The notes beneath the pieces were generated by a model. It worked only from the letters and a program-made list of their open reading frames with translations. It did no database searches and was not told the DNA's origin. The position numbers and the translations under genes are program-made. From positions 682,001 to 746,000 of the forward strand of contig NZ_RKHX01000001.1 in assembly GCF_003755175.1 (NCBI RefSeq): 64,000 bases of DNA, given 5' to 3'. Origin of the DNA: Cellulomonas sp. PhB150 (GTDB lineage Bacteria; Actinomycetota; Actinomycetes; Actinomycetales; Cellulomonadaceae). Shown one piece after another: positions 31,808 to 40,781 of the stretch (position 1 is the stretch's first letter; each line of letters begins with the position of its first letter).

Positions 31808-32260
31808 TCACCTGCTCGCGAGGAACGTCAGCAGGAGGCGGCGCTGGAGGGCGAACATCTCCTTCTCCTCCTCCGGCTCCGCGTGGTCGTAGCCGAGCAG
31901 GTGCAGGATGCCGTGCGTCGTCAGGAGCAGCAGCTCCTCGACGGTCGAGTGGCCCGCGGCGACAGCCTGGCCCGCGGCGACCTCCGGGCACAGCACGACG
32001 TCGCCGAGCAGGCCGGCGGGCGTGGTGTCGCCGTCGCGGCCGGGGCGCAGCTCGTCCATCGGGAACGAGAGCACGTCCGTGGGGCCGGGCTCGTCCATCC
32101 ACTTGACGTGCAGGTCCGTCATCACGTCCGTGCCGACCAGCATGATCGACAGGTCGGTCTGCGGGTGCAGGTGCATCTCGTCGAGCACGTAGCGCGCCAG
32201 GGCGGCGAACTCGGCCTCGTCGACCGCGAAGCCCGACTCGTTGTTGACCTCGATGCTCAT
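31808..32260 (-). CDS. ybeY: endoribonuclease YbeY (rRNA maturation)
   Basis: A 150-residue zinc endoribonuclease involved in 16S rRNA 3' processing and ribosome quality control. The [11 protein letters not shown] motif near 115-126 supplies the three zinc-binding His residues, followed by the typical [10 protein letters not shown]. The middle [10 protein letters not shown] is also conserved. It lies between phoH (7-base gap) and the CBS-domain gene, the order found across most bacteria. Confidence 0.97.
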   Translation of the reverse strand: MSIEVNNESGFAVDEAEFAALARYVLDEMHLHPQTDLSIMLVGTDVMTDLHVKWMDEPGPTDVLSFPMDELRPGRDGDTTPAGLLGDVVLCPEVAAGQAVAAGHSTVEELLLLTTHGILHLLGYDHAEPEEEKEMFALQRRLLLTFLASR

Positions 32261-32267
32261 CGGGGCT

Positions 32268-33266
32268 TCAGCTCCTGTCCCAGCGCGCGTACGCGTCGAT
32301 GATCTGACTCACGAGGCGGTGCCGGACCACGTCGGAGGACTCCAGCCGGCAGAACGCGACGTCGTCGATGCCGCCGAGGATGTCCTCGACGACGCGCAGC
32401 CCCGACGGCTGGCCCGACGGCAGGTCCACCTGGGTCACGTCGCCGGTGACGACCACGGTCGAGCCGAAGCCGAGCCGCGTGAGGAACATCTTCATCTGCT
32501 CGACGGACGTGTTCTGCGCCTCGTCGAGGATGATGAAGGAGTCGTTGAGGGTGCGACCGCGCATGTAGGCGAGCGGCGCGACCTCGATCGTGCCGGCCTC
32601 CATGAGCCGCGGGATCGTCTCGGGGTCGACCATGTCGTGCAGCGCGTCGTACAGCGGCCGCAGGTACGGGTCGATCTTGTCCGACAGCGAGCCGGGCAGG
32701 AAGCCGAGCCGCTCGCCCGCCTCGACCGCGGGCCGCGTCAGCACGATGCGGTGCACGCGCCGCTCCTGCAGCGCCTGCACGGCCTTGGCCATCGCGAGGT
32801 ACGTCTTGCCGGTGCCGGCGGGGCCGATGCCGAACGTGACGGTGTGCCGGTCGATCGCGTCGACGTAGTCCTTCTGCCCCGACGTCTTGGGACGGATGGT
32901 CTTGCCGCGGCTCGACAGGATGTTGAACGAGAGGATGTCGGCGGGCTTCGCGTGCGACCCGGCGGTCAGCATCGCGACCGTGCGGCGCACGACGTCCGGC
33001 GTCAGCGGGGTGCCCGCGCCGGCCATCTCGACGAGCTCGTCCACGAGCCGTGCGACGAGCGCGACGTCGCCCGCGGGGCCCGCGAGGCGGACCTCGTTGC
33101 CGCGGACGTGGATGTCGACCCCGGTGAAGCCGTCCTCGATCGAGCGCAGCACCTCGTCGCGCAGGCCGAGGAGCTCGACCATCGAGACGTCCGCCGGGAC
33201 GGATATGCGGTGCTCGACGCGGGCGGGCGCGCCGACGGTGCGGGGTGCGGGGGTGGACTCGGCCAT
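32268..33266 (-). CDS. phoH: PhoH-family ATPase
   Basis: A 332-residue PhoH-like protein. An N-terminal KH-like region (about 20-110) is followed by the PhoH nucleotide-binding domain with Walker [20 protein letters not shown] (near 145-165) and Walker [24 protein letters not shown]. The ending [10 protein letters not shown] is typical. Linked to RNA metabolism by its position with ybeY and era; the biochemical role is still unclear in the family. ATG 33266 follows a 113-base gap after rsmE, so a promoter may lie there, though none is clear. Confidence 0.94.
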   Translation of the reverse strand: MAESTPAPRTVGAPARVEHRISVPADVSMVELLGLRDEVLRSIEDGFTGVDIHVRGNEVRLAGPAGDVALVARLVDELVEMAGAGTPLTPDVVRRTVAMLTAGSHAKPADILSFNILSSRGKTIRPKTSGQKDYVDAIDRHTVTFGIGPAGTGKTYLAMAKAVQALQERRVHRIVLTRPAVEAGERLGFLPGSLSDKIDPYLRPLYDALHDMVDPETIPRLMEAGTIEVAPLAYMRGRTLNDSFIILDEAQNTSVEQMKMFLTRLGFGSTVVVTGDVTQVDLPSGQPSGLRVVEDILGGIDDVAFCRLESSDVVRHRLVSQIIDAYARWDRS

Positions 33267-33379
33267 GAGCTCGGCAGGTGCCGCTGCGCTCCTTGCTTGT
33301 GGTGGTTTCGTCGTGGGGAGGACGCCGTGCTGCCCAGTCTATCGAGCGCGTCCGACAGCAGGCCGCTCGATATCCGTGC

Positions 33380-34138
33380 TCAGCCCCAGCGGCCCGAACG
33401 TTGCGCGAGCAGCGCGAGCGCGACCGGCCCGGCGGTGGAGGTCCGCAGCACGTGAGGCCCGAGACGCACGGCGCGGGCTCCCGCGTCGGTCAGCCGGCGC
33501 AGCTCGTCGTCACCGATGCCGCCCTCGGGGCCGACGACGACCAGGAGCTCGCCGCTGACGGGCAGCGCGGCCTCGGCGATCGGCACGGACGCCTCCTCGT
33601 GCAGCACGAGGGCGCCGCCCCCCGCGGCCACCGCCGCGGCGACCCGGACGGCCAGAGCCTTGCTGTCGACCGCGACGCCCACCTCGGGCACCCACGCGCG
33701 TCGCGACTGCTTGGCGGCGGTCCGCACGGTGCCGAGCCAGCGGGCGCGGCTCTTGGCGGCACGGTCGCCGCGCCAGACCACGATCGAGCGGTCGGCCTGC
33801 CAGGGCACGACGCCGTCGGCGCCGACCTCGGTGGCCGCCTCGATCGCGAGCTCGTCGCGGTCGCCCTTGGCCAGCGCCTGCACGAGGACGAGCGGCACGG
33901 CGGGAGCCGGCTCGTCGACGCGCTCGACGACCTCGACGAGCACGCCGTCGGGGACGACCGACGCGATGCGGCCGACGAGCCGCACCCCTGCGCCGTCGAC
34001 GACGTCGACCCGCTCCCCCACCGCCTTGCGCTGCACGACCCCGGCGTGCCGGCCCTCCGCGCCGTCGAGCAGCACGGTGTCACCGACGTTCGCGGCCCGG
34101 ACGCGGTGCTCGTCGCCCAGGAAGACCGGCGCGCTCAA
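33380..34138 (-). CDS. rsmE: 16S rRNA (uracil-1498 N3)-methyltransferase
   Basis: A SPOUT-class methyltransferase of 252 residues that methylates U1498 of 16S rRNA. It has an N-terminal PUA-like domain (AANVGDTVLLDGAEG) and a C-terminal knot with VVGPEGGIGDDELRRLTDAGA and RLGPHVLRTSTAGPVAL, which form the AdoMet site. The ATG overlaps the dnaJ stop by four bases, the standard dnaJ-rsmE order in actinobacteria. Confidence 0.96.
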   Translation of the reverse strand: MSAPVFLGDEHRVRAANVGDTVLLDGAEGRHAGVVQRKAVGERVDVVDGAGVRLVGRIASVVPDGVLVEVVERVDEPAPAVPLVLVQALAKGDRDELAIEAATEVGADGVVPWQADRSIVVWRGDRAAKSRARWLGTVRTAAKQSRRAWVPEVGVAVDSKALAVRVAAAVAAGGGALVLHEEASVPIAEAALPVSGELLVVVGPEGGIGDDELRRLTDAGARAVRLGPHVLRTSTAGPVALALLAQRSGRWG

Positions 34139-35256
34139 CGCCCCGAGAGCTTGTCGCGCAGCTTGCCGAACACGCCCGAGTGGCTCGACGCGAGGCGGGC
34201 GTCGGGACGCTCCTCGCCGCGCAGCGTCGCCAGGCGGCGCAGCAGCTCTGCCTGCTCGTCGTCCAGGGCCGTGGGGACGGCGACCTCGACGTGCACGTGC
34301 AGGTCACCGCGGCCGCCGACGTGCAGGTGCCCGACGCCGAGCCCCTTGAGGGTGACGACCTGGTCCGGCTGGGTGCCGGGGCGCAGGTCCACCTCCTGCT
34401 CGCCGTCGAGGGTGTCGAGCGAGAGGACGGTGCCGAGAGCGGCCGCCGTCATCGGCACCTCGAGCGTGGCGTGCAGGTCGTCGCCGCGCCGCACGAACGT
34501 CTCGTGCTTGCGCTCGCGCACCTCGAGGTAGACGTCGCCGGCCGGGCCGCCGGCGGGGCCGACCTCGCCCTGGCCCGTGAGCTTGATCCGCGTCCCGGTG
34601 TCGACGCCCGCGGGGACGTCGACCGACAGGGTGCGGCGCGAGCGCACGCGACCCTCGCCGGAGCAGTCCGTGCAGGGCTCGGGGATCACGGTGCCGAACC
34701 CGTGGCACGCTGCGCAGGGCTGGGTGGTCATCACCTGGCCGAGGAACGAGCGGGCCACGCGCTGCACCGTGCCGCGGCCGTGGCAGACCTCGCAGGTGCG
34801 CGGCGACGTGCCGGGGCGGCAGCAGGTGCCGGAGCAGGTGGGACAGACGACCGCGGTGTCGACGGGCACCTCGCGGTGCACGCCGAACGTGACGTCGGAC
34901 AGCTCGAGGTCGAGCCGGACCAGGGCGTCCTGGCCGCGGCGGGCGCGCGGGATGGGGCCCCGCTGCGCCTGGGCTCCGGCGGCGCCGAAGAACGTCTCGA
35001 AGATGTCCTGGAAGCCGAACCCGGCACCCGCTCCCCCGCCGGACGAGCCGTCGCCGCCCAGGTCGTAGGAACGGCGCTTGTCGGGGTTGCCGAGGACGTC
35101 GTAGGCGCGCGAGACGTCCTTGAACCTCTCCTCGGCGCCCGGGTCCTCGCCGGCGACGTCCGGGTGGTGCTCGCGGGCGAGCTTGCGGTACGCCTTCTTG
35201 ATCTGCTCCGGGCTCGCGTCGCGCGGCACACCGAGGATCTCGTAGTAGTCGGTCAC
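34135..35256 (-). CDS. dnaJ: molecular chaperone DnaJ
   Basis: Type I J-protein of 373 residues that stimulates DnaK. The J domain (1-68) has the HPD motif in AREHHPDVAGED. A Gly-rich stretch follows, then a zinc-finger domain (about 135-205) with four cysteine motifs: CPTCSGTC, CEVCHGRG, CAACHGFG and CTDCSGEG. The first deviates from CxxCxGxG, with Cys in place of the final Gly. The C-terminal substrate-binding domains end near 350. It is the second gene after hrcA (31-base gap), i.e. the DnaJ2-type copy under HrcA control rather than the dnaK-linked copy. Confidence 0.96.
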   Translation of the reverse strand: MTDYYEILGVPRDASPEQIKKAYRKLAREHHPDVAGEDPGAEERFKDVSRAYDVLGNPDKRRSYDLGGDGSSGGGAGAGFGFQDIFETFFGAAGAQAQRGPIPRARRGQDALVRLDLELSDVTFGVHREVPVDTAVVCPTCSGTCCRPGTSPRTCEVCHGRGTVQRVARSFLGQVMTTQPCAACHGFGTVIPEPCTDCSGEGRVRSRRTLSVDVPAGVDTGTRIKLTGQGEVGPAGGPAGDVYLEVRERKHETFVRRGDDLHATLEVPMTAAALGTVLSLDTLDGEQEVDLRPGTQPDQVVTLKGLGVGHLHVGGRGDLHVHVEVAVPTALDDEQAELLRRLATLRGEERPDARLASSHSGVFGKLRDKLSGR

Positions 35257-35287
35257 AGCTCTCTTCTCGTGGTCACGTCCGGGCCCC

Positions 35288-36313
35288 TCAGGAGCCGGCC
35301 AGGATGCGGGTCAGGTAGCGGGCGACGGCGCGCACGGCGGCCATCGTCCCGGGGTAGTCCATACGGGTGGGGCCGATCGAGCCGACGCGAGCGATCGCCC
35401 CGTGCTCGTCGCCGTAGCCGGTGGTCACGAAGCTCGTCTCGAGCAGGCCGGCGTGCTGGGTCTCGCGGCCGATCCGGACCGATACCGTGGCCTCGTCCTC
35501 GGCCATCTCCGAGAGCAGCCGCATGAGCACGACCTGCTCCTCGAGCGCCTCGAGCACGGGCCCGAGCGTCCCGACGAAGTCCGCGCCACCCACGCGGGCG
35601 AGGTTGGCGGTGCCCGCGAGCACCACGCGCTCCTCGGACTCCTGCGCGAGGGTCTCCTCGATGATCGAGACGACCGAGGCGACGAGCGAGGCGTGCGCGG
35701 GCTCGAACGCCGCGGTGAGCGTCTCCAGCGCGCCGCTCAGCTCGGACAGCCGCCGACCGGCGACGCACACGTTGAGCTGGACCCGCAGCCGCGCGACGAG
35801 CAGCTCGTCGAGGTCGGCGTCCGTCTCGAGCGTGCGCTGCTCGACGCGGCCGGTGTCGGTGATGAGCACGACGAGCAGGTGCCGCGTCCCGACCGGGACG
35901 AGCTCGATGTGCCGCAGCGCCGAGCGCCGCAGCGACGGGTACTGCACCACCGCGACCTGCTGCGTCAGCTGCGCGATGAGGCGCACCGAGCGGTCGACGA
36001 CGTCGTCCAGGTCCACGGCGTCCTCGAGGAACGAGCCGATCGCGCGGCGCTCGGGCGCCGACAGCGGCTTGACCGTCGAGAGCCGGTCGACGAACACCCG
36101 GTAGCCCTTGTCGGTCGGCACGCGCCCGGCCGACGTGTGGGGCTGCGCGATGTAGCCGGCCTCCTCGAGGGCGGCCATGTCGTTGCGGATCGTGGCCGGC
36201 GAGACACCGAGCGTGTGGCGCTCGACGAGCGCGCGCGAGCCGACCGGCTCCCTCGTCGCCACGTAGTCCTCGACGATGGCGCGCAGCACGTCCAGGCGGC
36301 GGTCGTCGCTCAC
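35288..36313 (-). CDS. hrcA: heat-inducible transcription repressor HrcA
   Basis: Represses heat-shock genes by binding CIRCE operators. The 341 residues have an N-terminal winged helix ([68 protein letters not shown]), then GAF-like and dimerisation domains. GTG 36313 follows a GGGAGGT ribosome site and begins at the conserved SDDRRLD, so a longer upstream frame is rejected. A CIRCE element sits 59 bases upstream of the start, so the hrcA-dnaJ operon is autoregulated. Confidence 0.97.
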   Translation of the reverse strand: MSDDRRLDVLRAIVEDYVATREPVGSRALVERHTLGVSPATIRNDMAALEEAGYIAQPHTSAGRVPTDKGYRVFVDRLSTVKPLSAPERRAIGSFLEDAVDLDDVVDRSVRLIAQLTQQVAVVQYPSLRRSALRHIELVPVGTRHLLVVLITDTGRVEQRTLETDADLDELLVARLRVQLNVCVAGRRLSELSGALETLTAAFEPAHASLVASVVSIIEETLAQESEERVVLAGTANLARVGGADFVGTLGPVLEALEEQVVLMRLLSEMAEDEATVSVRIGRETQHAGLLETSFVTTGYGDEHGAIARVGSIGPTRMDYPGTMAAVRAVARYLTRILAGS

Positions 36314-36371
36314 GGTGCACCTCCCTCGTCGAGTCCTCCGGCCTGACCGCCGGGCGTCCGTGCCAGACCGG

Positions 36372-36396
36372 TAGCACTCTCGGCCTGCGAGTGCCA
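36372..36396. promoter_or_regulatory. CIRCE operator of hrcA
   Basis: GCACTC (36374-36379), 9 bases, GAGTGC (36389-36394): the inverted repeat of the HrcA-binding CIRCE element. The outer bases TA/CA match only partly to the full TTAGCACTC-N9-GAGTGCTAA. It lies directly downstream of the -10 box, where bound HrcA would block initiation. Confidence 0.85.
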
Positions 36397-36402
36397 AGCG
36401 TA
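36397..36402 (-). promoter_or_regulatory. -10 box of the hrcA-dnaJ operon
   Basis: TACGCT on the minus strand abuts the CIRCE element, putting the transcription start inside the operator. No convincing -35 was found. Confidence 0.5.
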
Positions 36403-36448
36403 CGCCGCCACGCCGACACCTACCGGCTCAGGCCCACGGTGGGCGACC

Positions 36449-36454
36449 TAAGGT
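36449..36454 (+). promoter_or_regulatory. -10 box for a predicted leaderless transcript (DUF3097 gene)
   Basis: TAAGGT ends 7 bases before GTG 36462. It overlaps the alternative GTG at 36453, which argues that 36462 is the real start. Confidence 0.55.
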
Positions 36455-36461
36455 GTCGGGC

Positions 36462-37322
36462 GTGAACGACGACCGCTACGGCTCCGACGTCCTGGCGACA
36501 GGCTCCGCGACCCACCACCGACCCGCGCGGACGTCCCGCCCCCAGCCCGCCGAGCGCGGACTGGTGGTCGAGGAGGTCACCACCGGCTGGGTCGGTGCCG
36601 TGACGCGCGTCGAGAAGTCGGGCGGCCAGCACGTCGTCGTCCTCGAGGACCGCCGCGGCCGCACCCGCACCTTCCCGCTCGGGCCCGGGTTCTGGGTCGA
36701 CGGCGAGCCCGTGCTCCTCACGGCTCCGGTCCGGCAGGCCGCCCCGGCGGCCCCCACCCGCACCGCGTCGGGCTCGGTGGCCGTGCACGACGCACGCGCT
36801 CGGGTGGCCCGCGCGAGCCGGATCTGGGTCGAGGGCAAGCACGACGCCGAGCTCGTCGAGAAGGTGTGGGGCGACGACCTGCGCCTCGAGGGCGTCGTCG
36901 TCGAGCTGCTGGACGGCGTCGACAACCTCACCGACGCGCTGCGCGACTTCGGTCCCGGGCCCGGGCGCCGCGTCGGTGTGCTCGTCGACCACCTCGTGGC
37001 CGGCTCCAAGGAGAGCCGGATCGCCGCCGAGGCCACCCGGTCCGCGCCCGCGGGCTCCGTGCTCGTGCTCGGCCACCCGTACGTGGACGTGTGGCAGGCC
37101 GTCCGGCCCGAGCGCATCGGCCTGCAGGCGTGGCCGACGATCGAGCGCGGCACCGAGTGGAAGCACGGCATCCTGCGCGAGCTCGGCTGGCCCGCCGCGG
37201 AGCAGGCCGACGTCGCGCGCGCCTGGCAGCGGATCCTGCGCTCGGTGCGCAGCTACGCCGACCTCGAGCCGACCCTGCTGGGCCGCGTCGAGGAGCTCAT
37301 CGACTTCGTCACCGCGCCGTGA
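36462..37322 (+). CDS. DUF3097 family protein
   Basis: A 286-residue actinobacterial protein of unknown function, recognised by the N-terminal NDDRYGSDVLATG, then GLVVEEVTTGWVGAVTRVEK and the Toprim-like core RIWVEGKHDAELVEKVWGDDLR...GVVVELLDGVDNL, followed by GVLVDHLVAGSKESRIA. The EGKHD and DHLV motifs resemble Toprim acidic sites, so nucleic-acid cleavage or ligation is possible but unproven. It is divergent from hrcA and transcribed alone, ending at a shared terminator. Confidence 0.88.
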   Translation: MNDDRYGSDVLATGSATHHRPARTSRPQPAERGLVVEEVTTGWVGAVTRVEKSGGQHVVVLEDRRGRTRTFPLGPGFWVDGEPVLLTAPVRQAAPAAPTRTASGSVAVHDARARVARASRIWVEGKHDAELVEKVWGDDLRLEGVVVELLDGVDNLTDALRDFGPGPGRRVGVLVDHLVAGSKESRIAAEATRSAPAGSVLVLGHPYVDVWQAVRPERIGLQAWPTIERGTEWKHGILRELGWPAAEQADVARAWQRILRSVRSYADLEPTLLGRVEELIDFVTAP

Positions 37323-37336
37323 GCCGATGGTGAAGG

Positions 37337-37361
37337 GTTGCGCCCGCTGGGCGGGCGCAAC
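37337..37361. terminator. bidirectional terminator
   Basis: A perfect 11-bp stem (arms 37337-37347 and 37351-37361, 3-base loop TGG) lies between the convergent DUF3097 and membrane-protein genes. Confidence 0.75.
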
Positions 37362-37379
37362 TCTCCGCCATCCACGCGC

Positions 37380-38429
37380 TCAGGCGACCGGCGCGATCGG
37401 CTCGCCGAGCAGGTTGCGATACAGGTACGACGTCGCCACCAGGACCACCGGGATCGCGACGAGCGCCCCGAGGCCGCACAGCAGGAAGCCGACGAACAGG
37501 ATCACCGCGGCGAGCAGGTAGAACAGGATCGTCGTCGCCAGGTTGGCACGCACGAGCTCGACGCTCGCCTTGATCGCGTCGATCGGCGATAGGTTCTTGT
37601 CCACCACGAACCAGAGCGTGAACAGCAGCGCCAGGTTCGCCGCGAGGCCGATGATCTGGCCGATCAGCGGGATCCACGTGACGAGGCCGAGCACGAGGTT
37701 GATCCCCGCGATCAGCAGCGCCGTGATCAGCACGTTCGTCGCGTTGTCGAACTTGAAGAAGTCGCCGAACTCGAGACGCTGCCCGTAGGTCACCTTGAGC
37801 GAGGCCCGCACGAAGGCGGCCTCGACGAGGTAGAAGACCAGGGAGAAGATCCCGATGATCAGGATGAAGGTGAACGACAGCCCGAAGCCCACCCTGCCGT
37901 TGTTGTTCGTGCCGACCGCGTTCGCGATGCCGCCGAAGGCAAGCACCACGATGGTGAAGACCACGGTCGTGATGATGAGCCAGACCAGGGTCGCGGCGAC
38001 GAAGATGCCGCCGCCCCGCGTGAAGGCGTTCCAGCCGTAGCTGATGGCCGCCCCGATCGGCGACGGCGGCACCGCGGAGTACCCGCCCGGGGGCGGCGGG
38101 GACGCGGGGTAGCCGCCGGGTGCCTGCCCGTAGCCACCGGCCGGCGGAGGCGGTGGGTAGCCGCCCTGGGCAGGCGGTGGGTAGCCGCCCTGGGCAGGCG
38201 GCGGGTAGCCGCCGGCCGCCGGCTGGCCGTAGCTCGGGGCCGGGGGCGTGTAGCCCGCGGGGGGCTCGGACGGTGCACCGTAGGCCGGAGCCGGCGGAGC
38301 GACCGGGGGCGCCGGCGGCTCGGGTGCTGCGGGCTGTGCTGCGGGGTCGGGTGCCGTGGGCTCCGGGGCCACGGCGTCCGGTGCCGGCTCGTCGTCGCGC
38401 GGCGGCGTTCCGCCTGGGTTCTCGCTCAT
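37380..38429 (-). CDS. multi-pass membrane protein with Pro-rich N-terminus
   Basis: A 349-residue protein. The first 135 residues are disordered, rich in Pro, Ala, Gly and Tyr, with repeated GGYPPPAQ units. The rest has about five or six hydrophobic segments (near 150-185, 200-225, 255-275, 280-300, 315-345). ATG 38429 follows a GGGAGGA ribosome site. The membrane half resembles integral-membrane domains found in actinobacterial proteins of unknown function. Pro/Gly/Tyr-rich tails of this kind also precede DUF4870 proteins, two of which lie next door on the opposite strand. Confidence 0.65.
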   Translation of the reverse strand: MSENPGGTPPRDDEPAPDAVAPEPTAPDPAAQPAAPEPPAPPVAPPAPAYGAPSEPPAGYTPPAPSYGQPAAGGYPPPAQGGYPPPAQGGYPPPPPAGGYGQAPGGYPASPPPPGGYSAVPPSPIGAAISYGWNAFTRGGGIFVAATLVWLIITTVVFTIVVLAFGGIANAVGTNNNGRVGFGLSFTFILIIGIFSLVFYLVEAAFVRASLKVTYGQRLEFGDFFKFDNATNVLITALLIAGINLVLGLVTWIPLIGQIIGLAANLALLFTLWFVVDKNLSPIDAIKASVELVRANLATTILFYLLAAVILFVGFLLCGLGALVAIPVVLVATSYLYRNLLGEPIAPVA

Positions 38430-38581
38430 GTCGGCATTCCTCCCGATTGCGGGCCTTCGCGCCCTGGTGTGAGCGAACCGAACCCCGCAGGTGGTGTCAA
38501 GGAGACCCACCGCTCGTCTCTGCCCCCGACCGATACGCTGACCAGCGACGACGACAGCCGACGCGCGAGAGGGAGCCGACG

Positions 38582-39058
38582 ATGACCAGCCCCGAGCCCG
38601 ACCCGCAGTTCCTGCGCAAGGCCGAGCAGCCCGAGCAGTTGCGCACCCCGCCGCAGCCGTCGGCCCAGCTGCCTCCGCAGCCGCCCTCTCCCCCGCAGCA
38701 GCAGACCTGGGGCGCGGCGCCGCCCGTGCCGCTGCGCCCCGACGAGGAGCGGACCTGGGCGATCCTCGCCCACGTGCTCCCGCTCGTCGTGGGCGGCTTC
38801 CTGCCCCCGCTGATCATCTGGCTCGCCTTCAGGGGCCGCGGCGCCTACCTCGAGGACCAGGCCAAGGAGGCGCTCAACTTCCAGCTCACGCTCCTGATCG
38901 CCTACGTGATCGGCTTCGTCACGGTGTTCATCCTCGTCGGGTTCGTGATCCTCGCGGCCGCCGGCATCGGCGCTCTCGTGTTCGCGATCCTCGCGGCCGT
39001 GGCCTCCAGCCGGTACGAGTGGTACCGCTACCCGCTCACGATCCGGTTCGTGAAGTAG
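38582..39058 (+). CDS. DUF4870-domain membrane protein
   Basis: A 158-residue protein. The first 55 residues are Pro/Gln-rich and probably disordered. The DUF4870 domain follows: DEERTWAILAHVLPLVVGGFLPPLIIWLAFRGRGAYLEDQAKEALNFQL, then two more hydrophobic segments and a YRYPLTIRFVK ending. ATG 38582 has a GAGGGAG ribosome site. The family's role is unknown. A shorter paralogue follows 88 bases downstream. Confidence 0.88.
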   Translation: MTSPEPDPQFLRKAEQPEQLRTPPQPSAQLPPQPPSPPQQQTWGAAPPVPLRPDEERTWAILAHVLPLVVGGFLPPLIIWLAFRGRGAYLEDQAKEALNFQLTLLIAYVIGFVTVFILVGFVILAAAGIGALVFAILAAVASSRYEWYRYPLTIRFVK

Positions 39059-39146
39059 CTCGCCGCGCGCGAGCGGCGCGGACGCGCCAGAATCCTCCAC
39101 GGTCACGCATCGAGGGCCGGCACGGCCCCGCACGCAAGGAGCTCCC

Positions 39147-39524
39147 ATGTCCCAGCAGTACCCCACCGGCCCGGCCCGCAGCGCGGACCAGTCGCGCACG
39201 TGGTCGATGCTCTCTCACCTCGGCGGCATCCTCACGTACTTCTTCATCGGGTGGGTCGTCTCGCTGGTCGTCTGGCTCGTCGAGCGCGAGCGCGGCACGG
39301 GTGCGCGCGAGCAGGCACGCGTCGCGCTGAACTTCCAGCTCACGCTGCTCATCGGGATGGTCGCGTTCAAGATCCTCGACGCGTTCCCGGTGATCGGCGT
39401 CCTCGGCTGGGTCGGAATGCTGGCCGTCGGGCTCATCGGGCTCGTGCTCTCGATCGTCGCCGCGGTCGCGGTGTCGCAGGGCGGGTCCTACCGCTACCCG
39501 TTCTCGCTCGAGCTGGTGCGCTGA
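39147..39524 (+). CDS. DUF4870-domain membrane protein, shorter paralogue
   Basis: A 125-residue protein with the same pattern as its neighbour: DQSRTWSMLSHLGGILTYFFIGWVVSLVVWLVERERGTGAREQARVALNFQLTLLI, a second span pair and a YRYPFSLELVR ending. It lacks the Pro/Gln-rich extension. AAGGAG lies 6 bases before the ATG. The pair probably arose by tandem duplication. Convergent with hemW (18-base gap). Confidence 0.88.
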   Translation: MSQQYPTGPARSADQSRTWSMLSHLGGILTYFFIGWVVSLVVWLVERERGTGAREQARVALNFQLTLLIGMVAFKILDAFPVIGVLGWVGMLAVGLIGLVLSIVAAVAVSQGGSYRYPFSLELVR

Positions 39525-39542
39525 CGCCGGGCCCGGCGCAGA

Positions 39543-40781
39543 TCAGTCGTCGAAGCCCGCAAGGGTCCGCACGACGAGGTCCGCGAGCAGCCGCCCACGC
39601 AGCGTGAGCAGCACGCGCTGGTCGGTCAGCAGGGCACGCCCGTCGACAAGTCCGTCCGCGACGAGCCCCGCCACCGAGGTCCGCGCGTCCACGGGGACCT
39701 CGTCGAGCGGCATCCCCTCCGCGAGGCGGACGTGCAGCATCAGCCGCTCGAGCGTCGCAGCCTCGGCGTCGACGACCTCGCGGCCCGCGGCCGGGCTCAG
39801 CCCTTGCTCGAGCCGGCCCGCGTACGCGCGCGGGTGCTTGACGTTCCACCAGCGCACGCCGCCCACGTGCGAGTGCGCGCCGGGTCCGACGCCCCACCAG
39901 TCGTCGCCGCGCCAGTAGGCCAGGTTGTGCCGGCACGCCGTCTCCGGCGTGCGCGCCCAGTTGGAGACCTCGTACCAGCCGAGGCCGGCGGCGGTGAGCA
40001 GCTCGTCGGCCAGCTCGTACTTGGCGGCCTGGTCGTCGCCGTCGGGCAGCTCGAGCTCGCCGCGGCGCACCTGCACGGCCATCTTGGTGCCCTGCTCGAC
40101 GACGAGCGCGTACGCCGAGACGTGGTCGACACCCGTGGCGAGCGCGGCCTCGAGCGAGGCGCGCCAGTCGTCGAGCGACTCCCCCGGCGTGCCGTAGATG
40201 AGGTCGAGCGAGACGGCCAGGCCGGCGTCGCGGGCCCACCGGACGACGTCGGGGATGCGCCGCGGGTCGTGCGTGCGCTCGAGGGTGGCCAGCACGTGCG
40301 GGACCGCGGACTGCATGCCGAACGAGACGCGCGTGAAGCCGCCGGCCGCGAGTGCCGCCAGCGACTCGGGAGTGACCGAGTCGGGGTTGGCCTCGGTCGT
40401 CACCTCGGCGTCGTCGGCCAGGCCCCAGGCCTCGCGGACGCCGTCGAGCATCCGCACCAGGTCGCCGGCGGGCAGGACGGTGGGCGTGCCGCCGCCGACG
40501 AAGACCGTCGAGGCCGCCCGTGCCGGCAGGCCGGAGGCCGCGAGGACGTCGCGGCCGAGCGCGATCTCGCGCAGCGCGGTGTCCGCGTAGGACGACTGGC
40601 TCGCTCCCCCGCCGAGCTCGCTCGCGGTGTAGGTGTTGAAGTCGCAGTACCCGCAGCGCACCGTGCAGAACGGCACGTGCAGGTAGACGCCGAACGCGCG
40701 GTGCTCGGCTCCCGCGACGACGGAGACCGGCAGCCCGCCGTCGTCGGGCGCCGCGTCCCCCTCGGGGAGGGCCGGGCTCAC
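39543..40781 (-). CDS. hemW: radical SAM heme chaperone HemW
   Basis: A 412-residue radical SAM protein related to the oxygen-independent coproporphyrinogen oxidase HemN but of the HemW type, which inserts heme into target proteins. The cluster motif is [10 protein letters not shown] (CxxxCxxC); [20 protein letters not shown] and [11 protein letters not shown] are also conserved. The protein lacks the extra N-terminal residues typical of true HemN. GTG 40781 overlaps the lepA stop by four bases (GTGA); lepA-hemW is the common order. Confidence 0.95.
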   Translation of the reverse strand: MSPALPEGDAAPDDGGLPVSVVAGAEHRAFGVYLHVPFCTVRCGYCDFNTYTASELGGGASQSSYADTALREIALGRDVLAASGLPARAASTVFVGGGTPTVLPAGDLVRMLDGVREAWGLADDAEVTTEANPDSVTPESLAALAAGGFTRVSFGMQSAVPHVLATLERTHDPRRIPDVVRWARDAGLAVSLDLIYGTPGESLDDWRASLEAALATGVDHVSAYALVVEQGTKMAVQVRRGELELPDGDDQAAKYELADELLTAAGLGWYEVSNWARTPETACRHNLAYWRGDDWWGVGPGAHSHVGGVRWWNVKHPRAYAGRLEQGLSPAAGREVVDAEAATLERLMLHVRLAEGMPLDEVPVDARTSVAGLVADGLVDGRALLTDQRVLLTLRGRLLADLVVRTLAGFDD

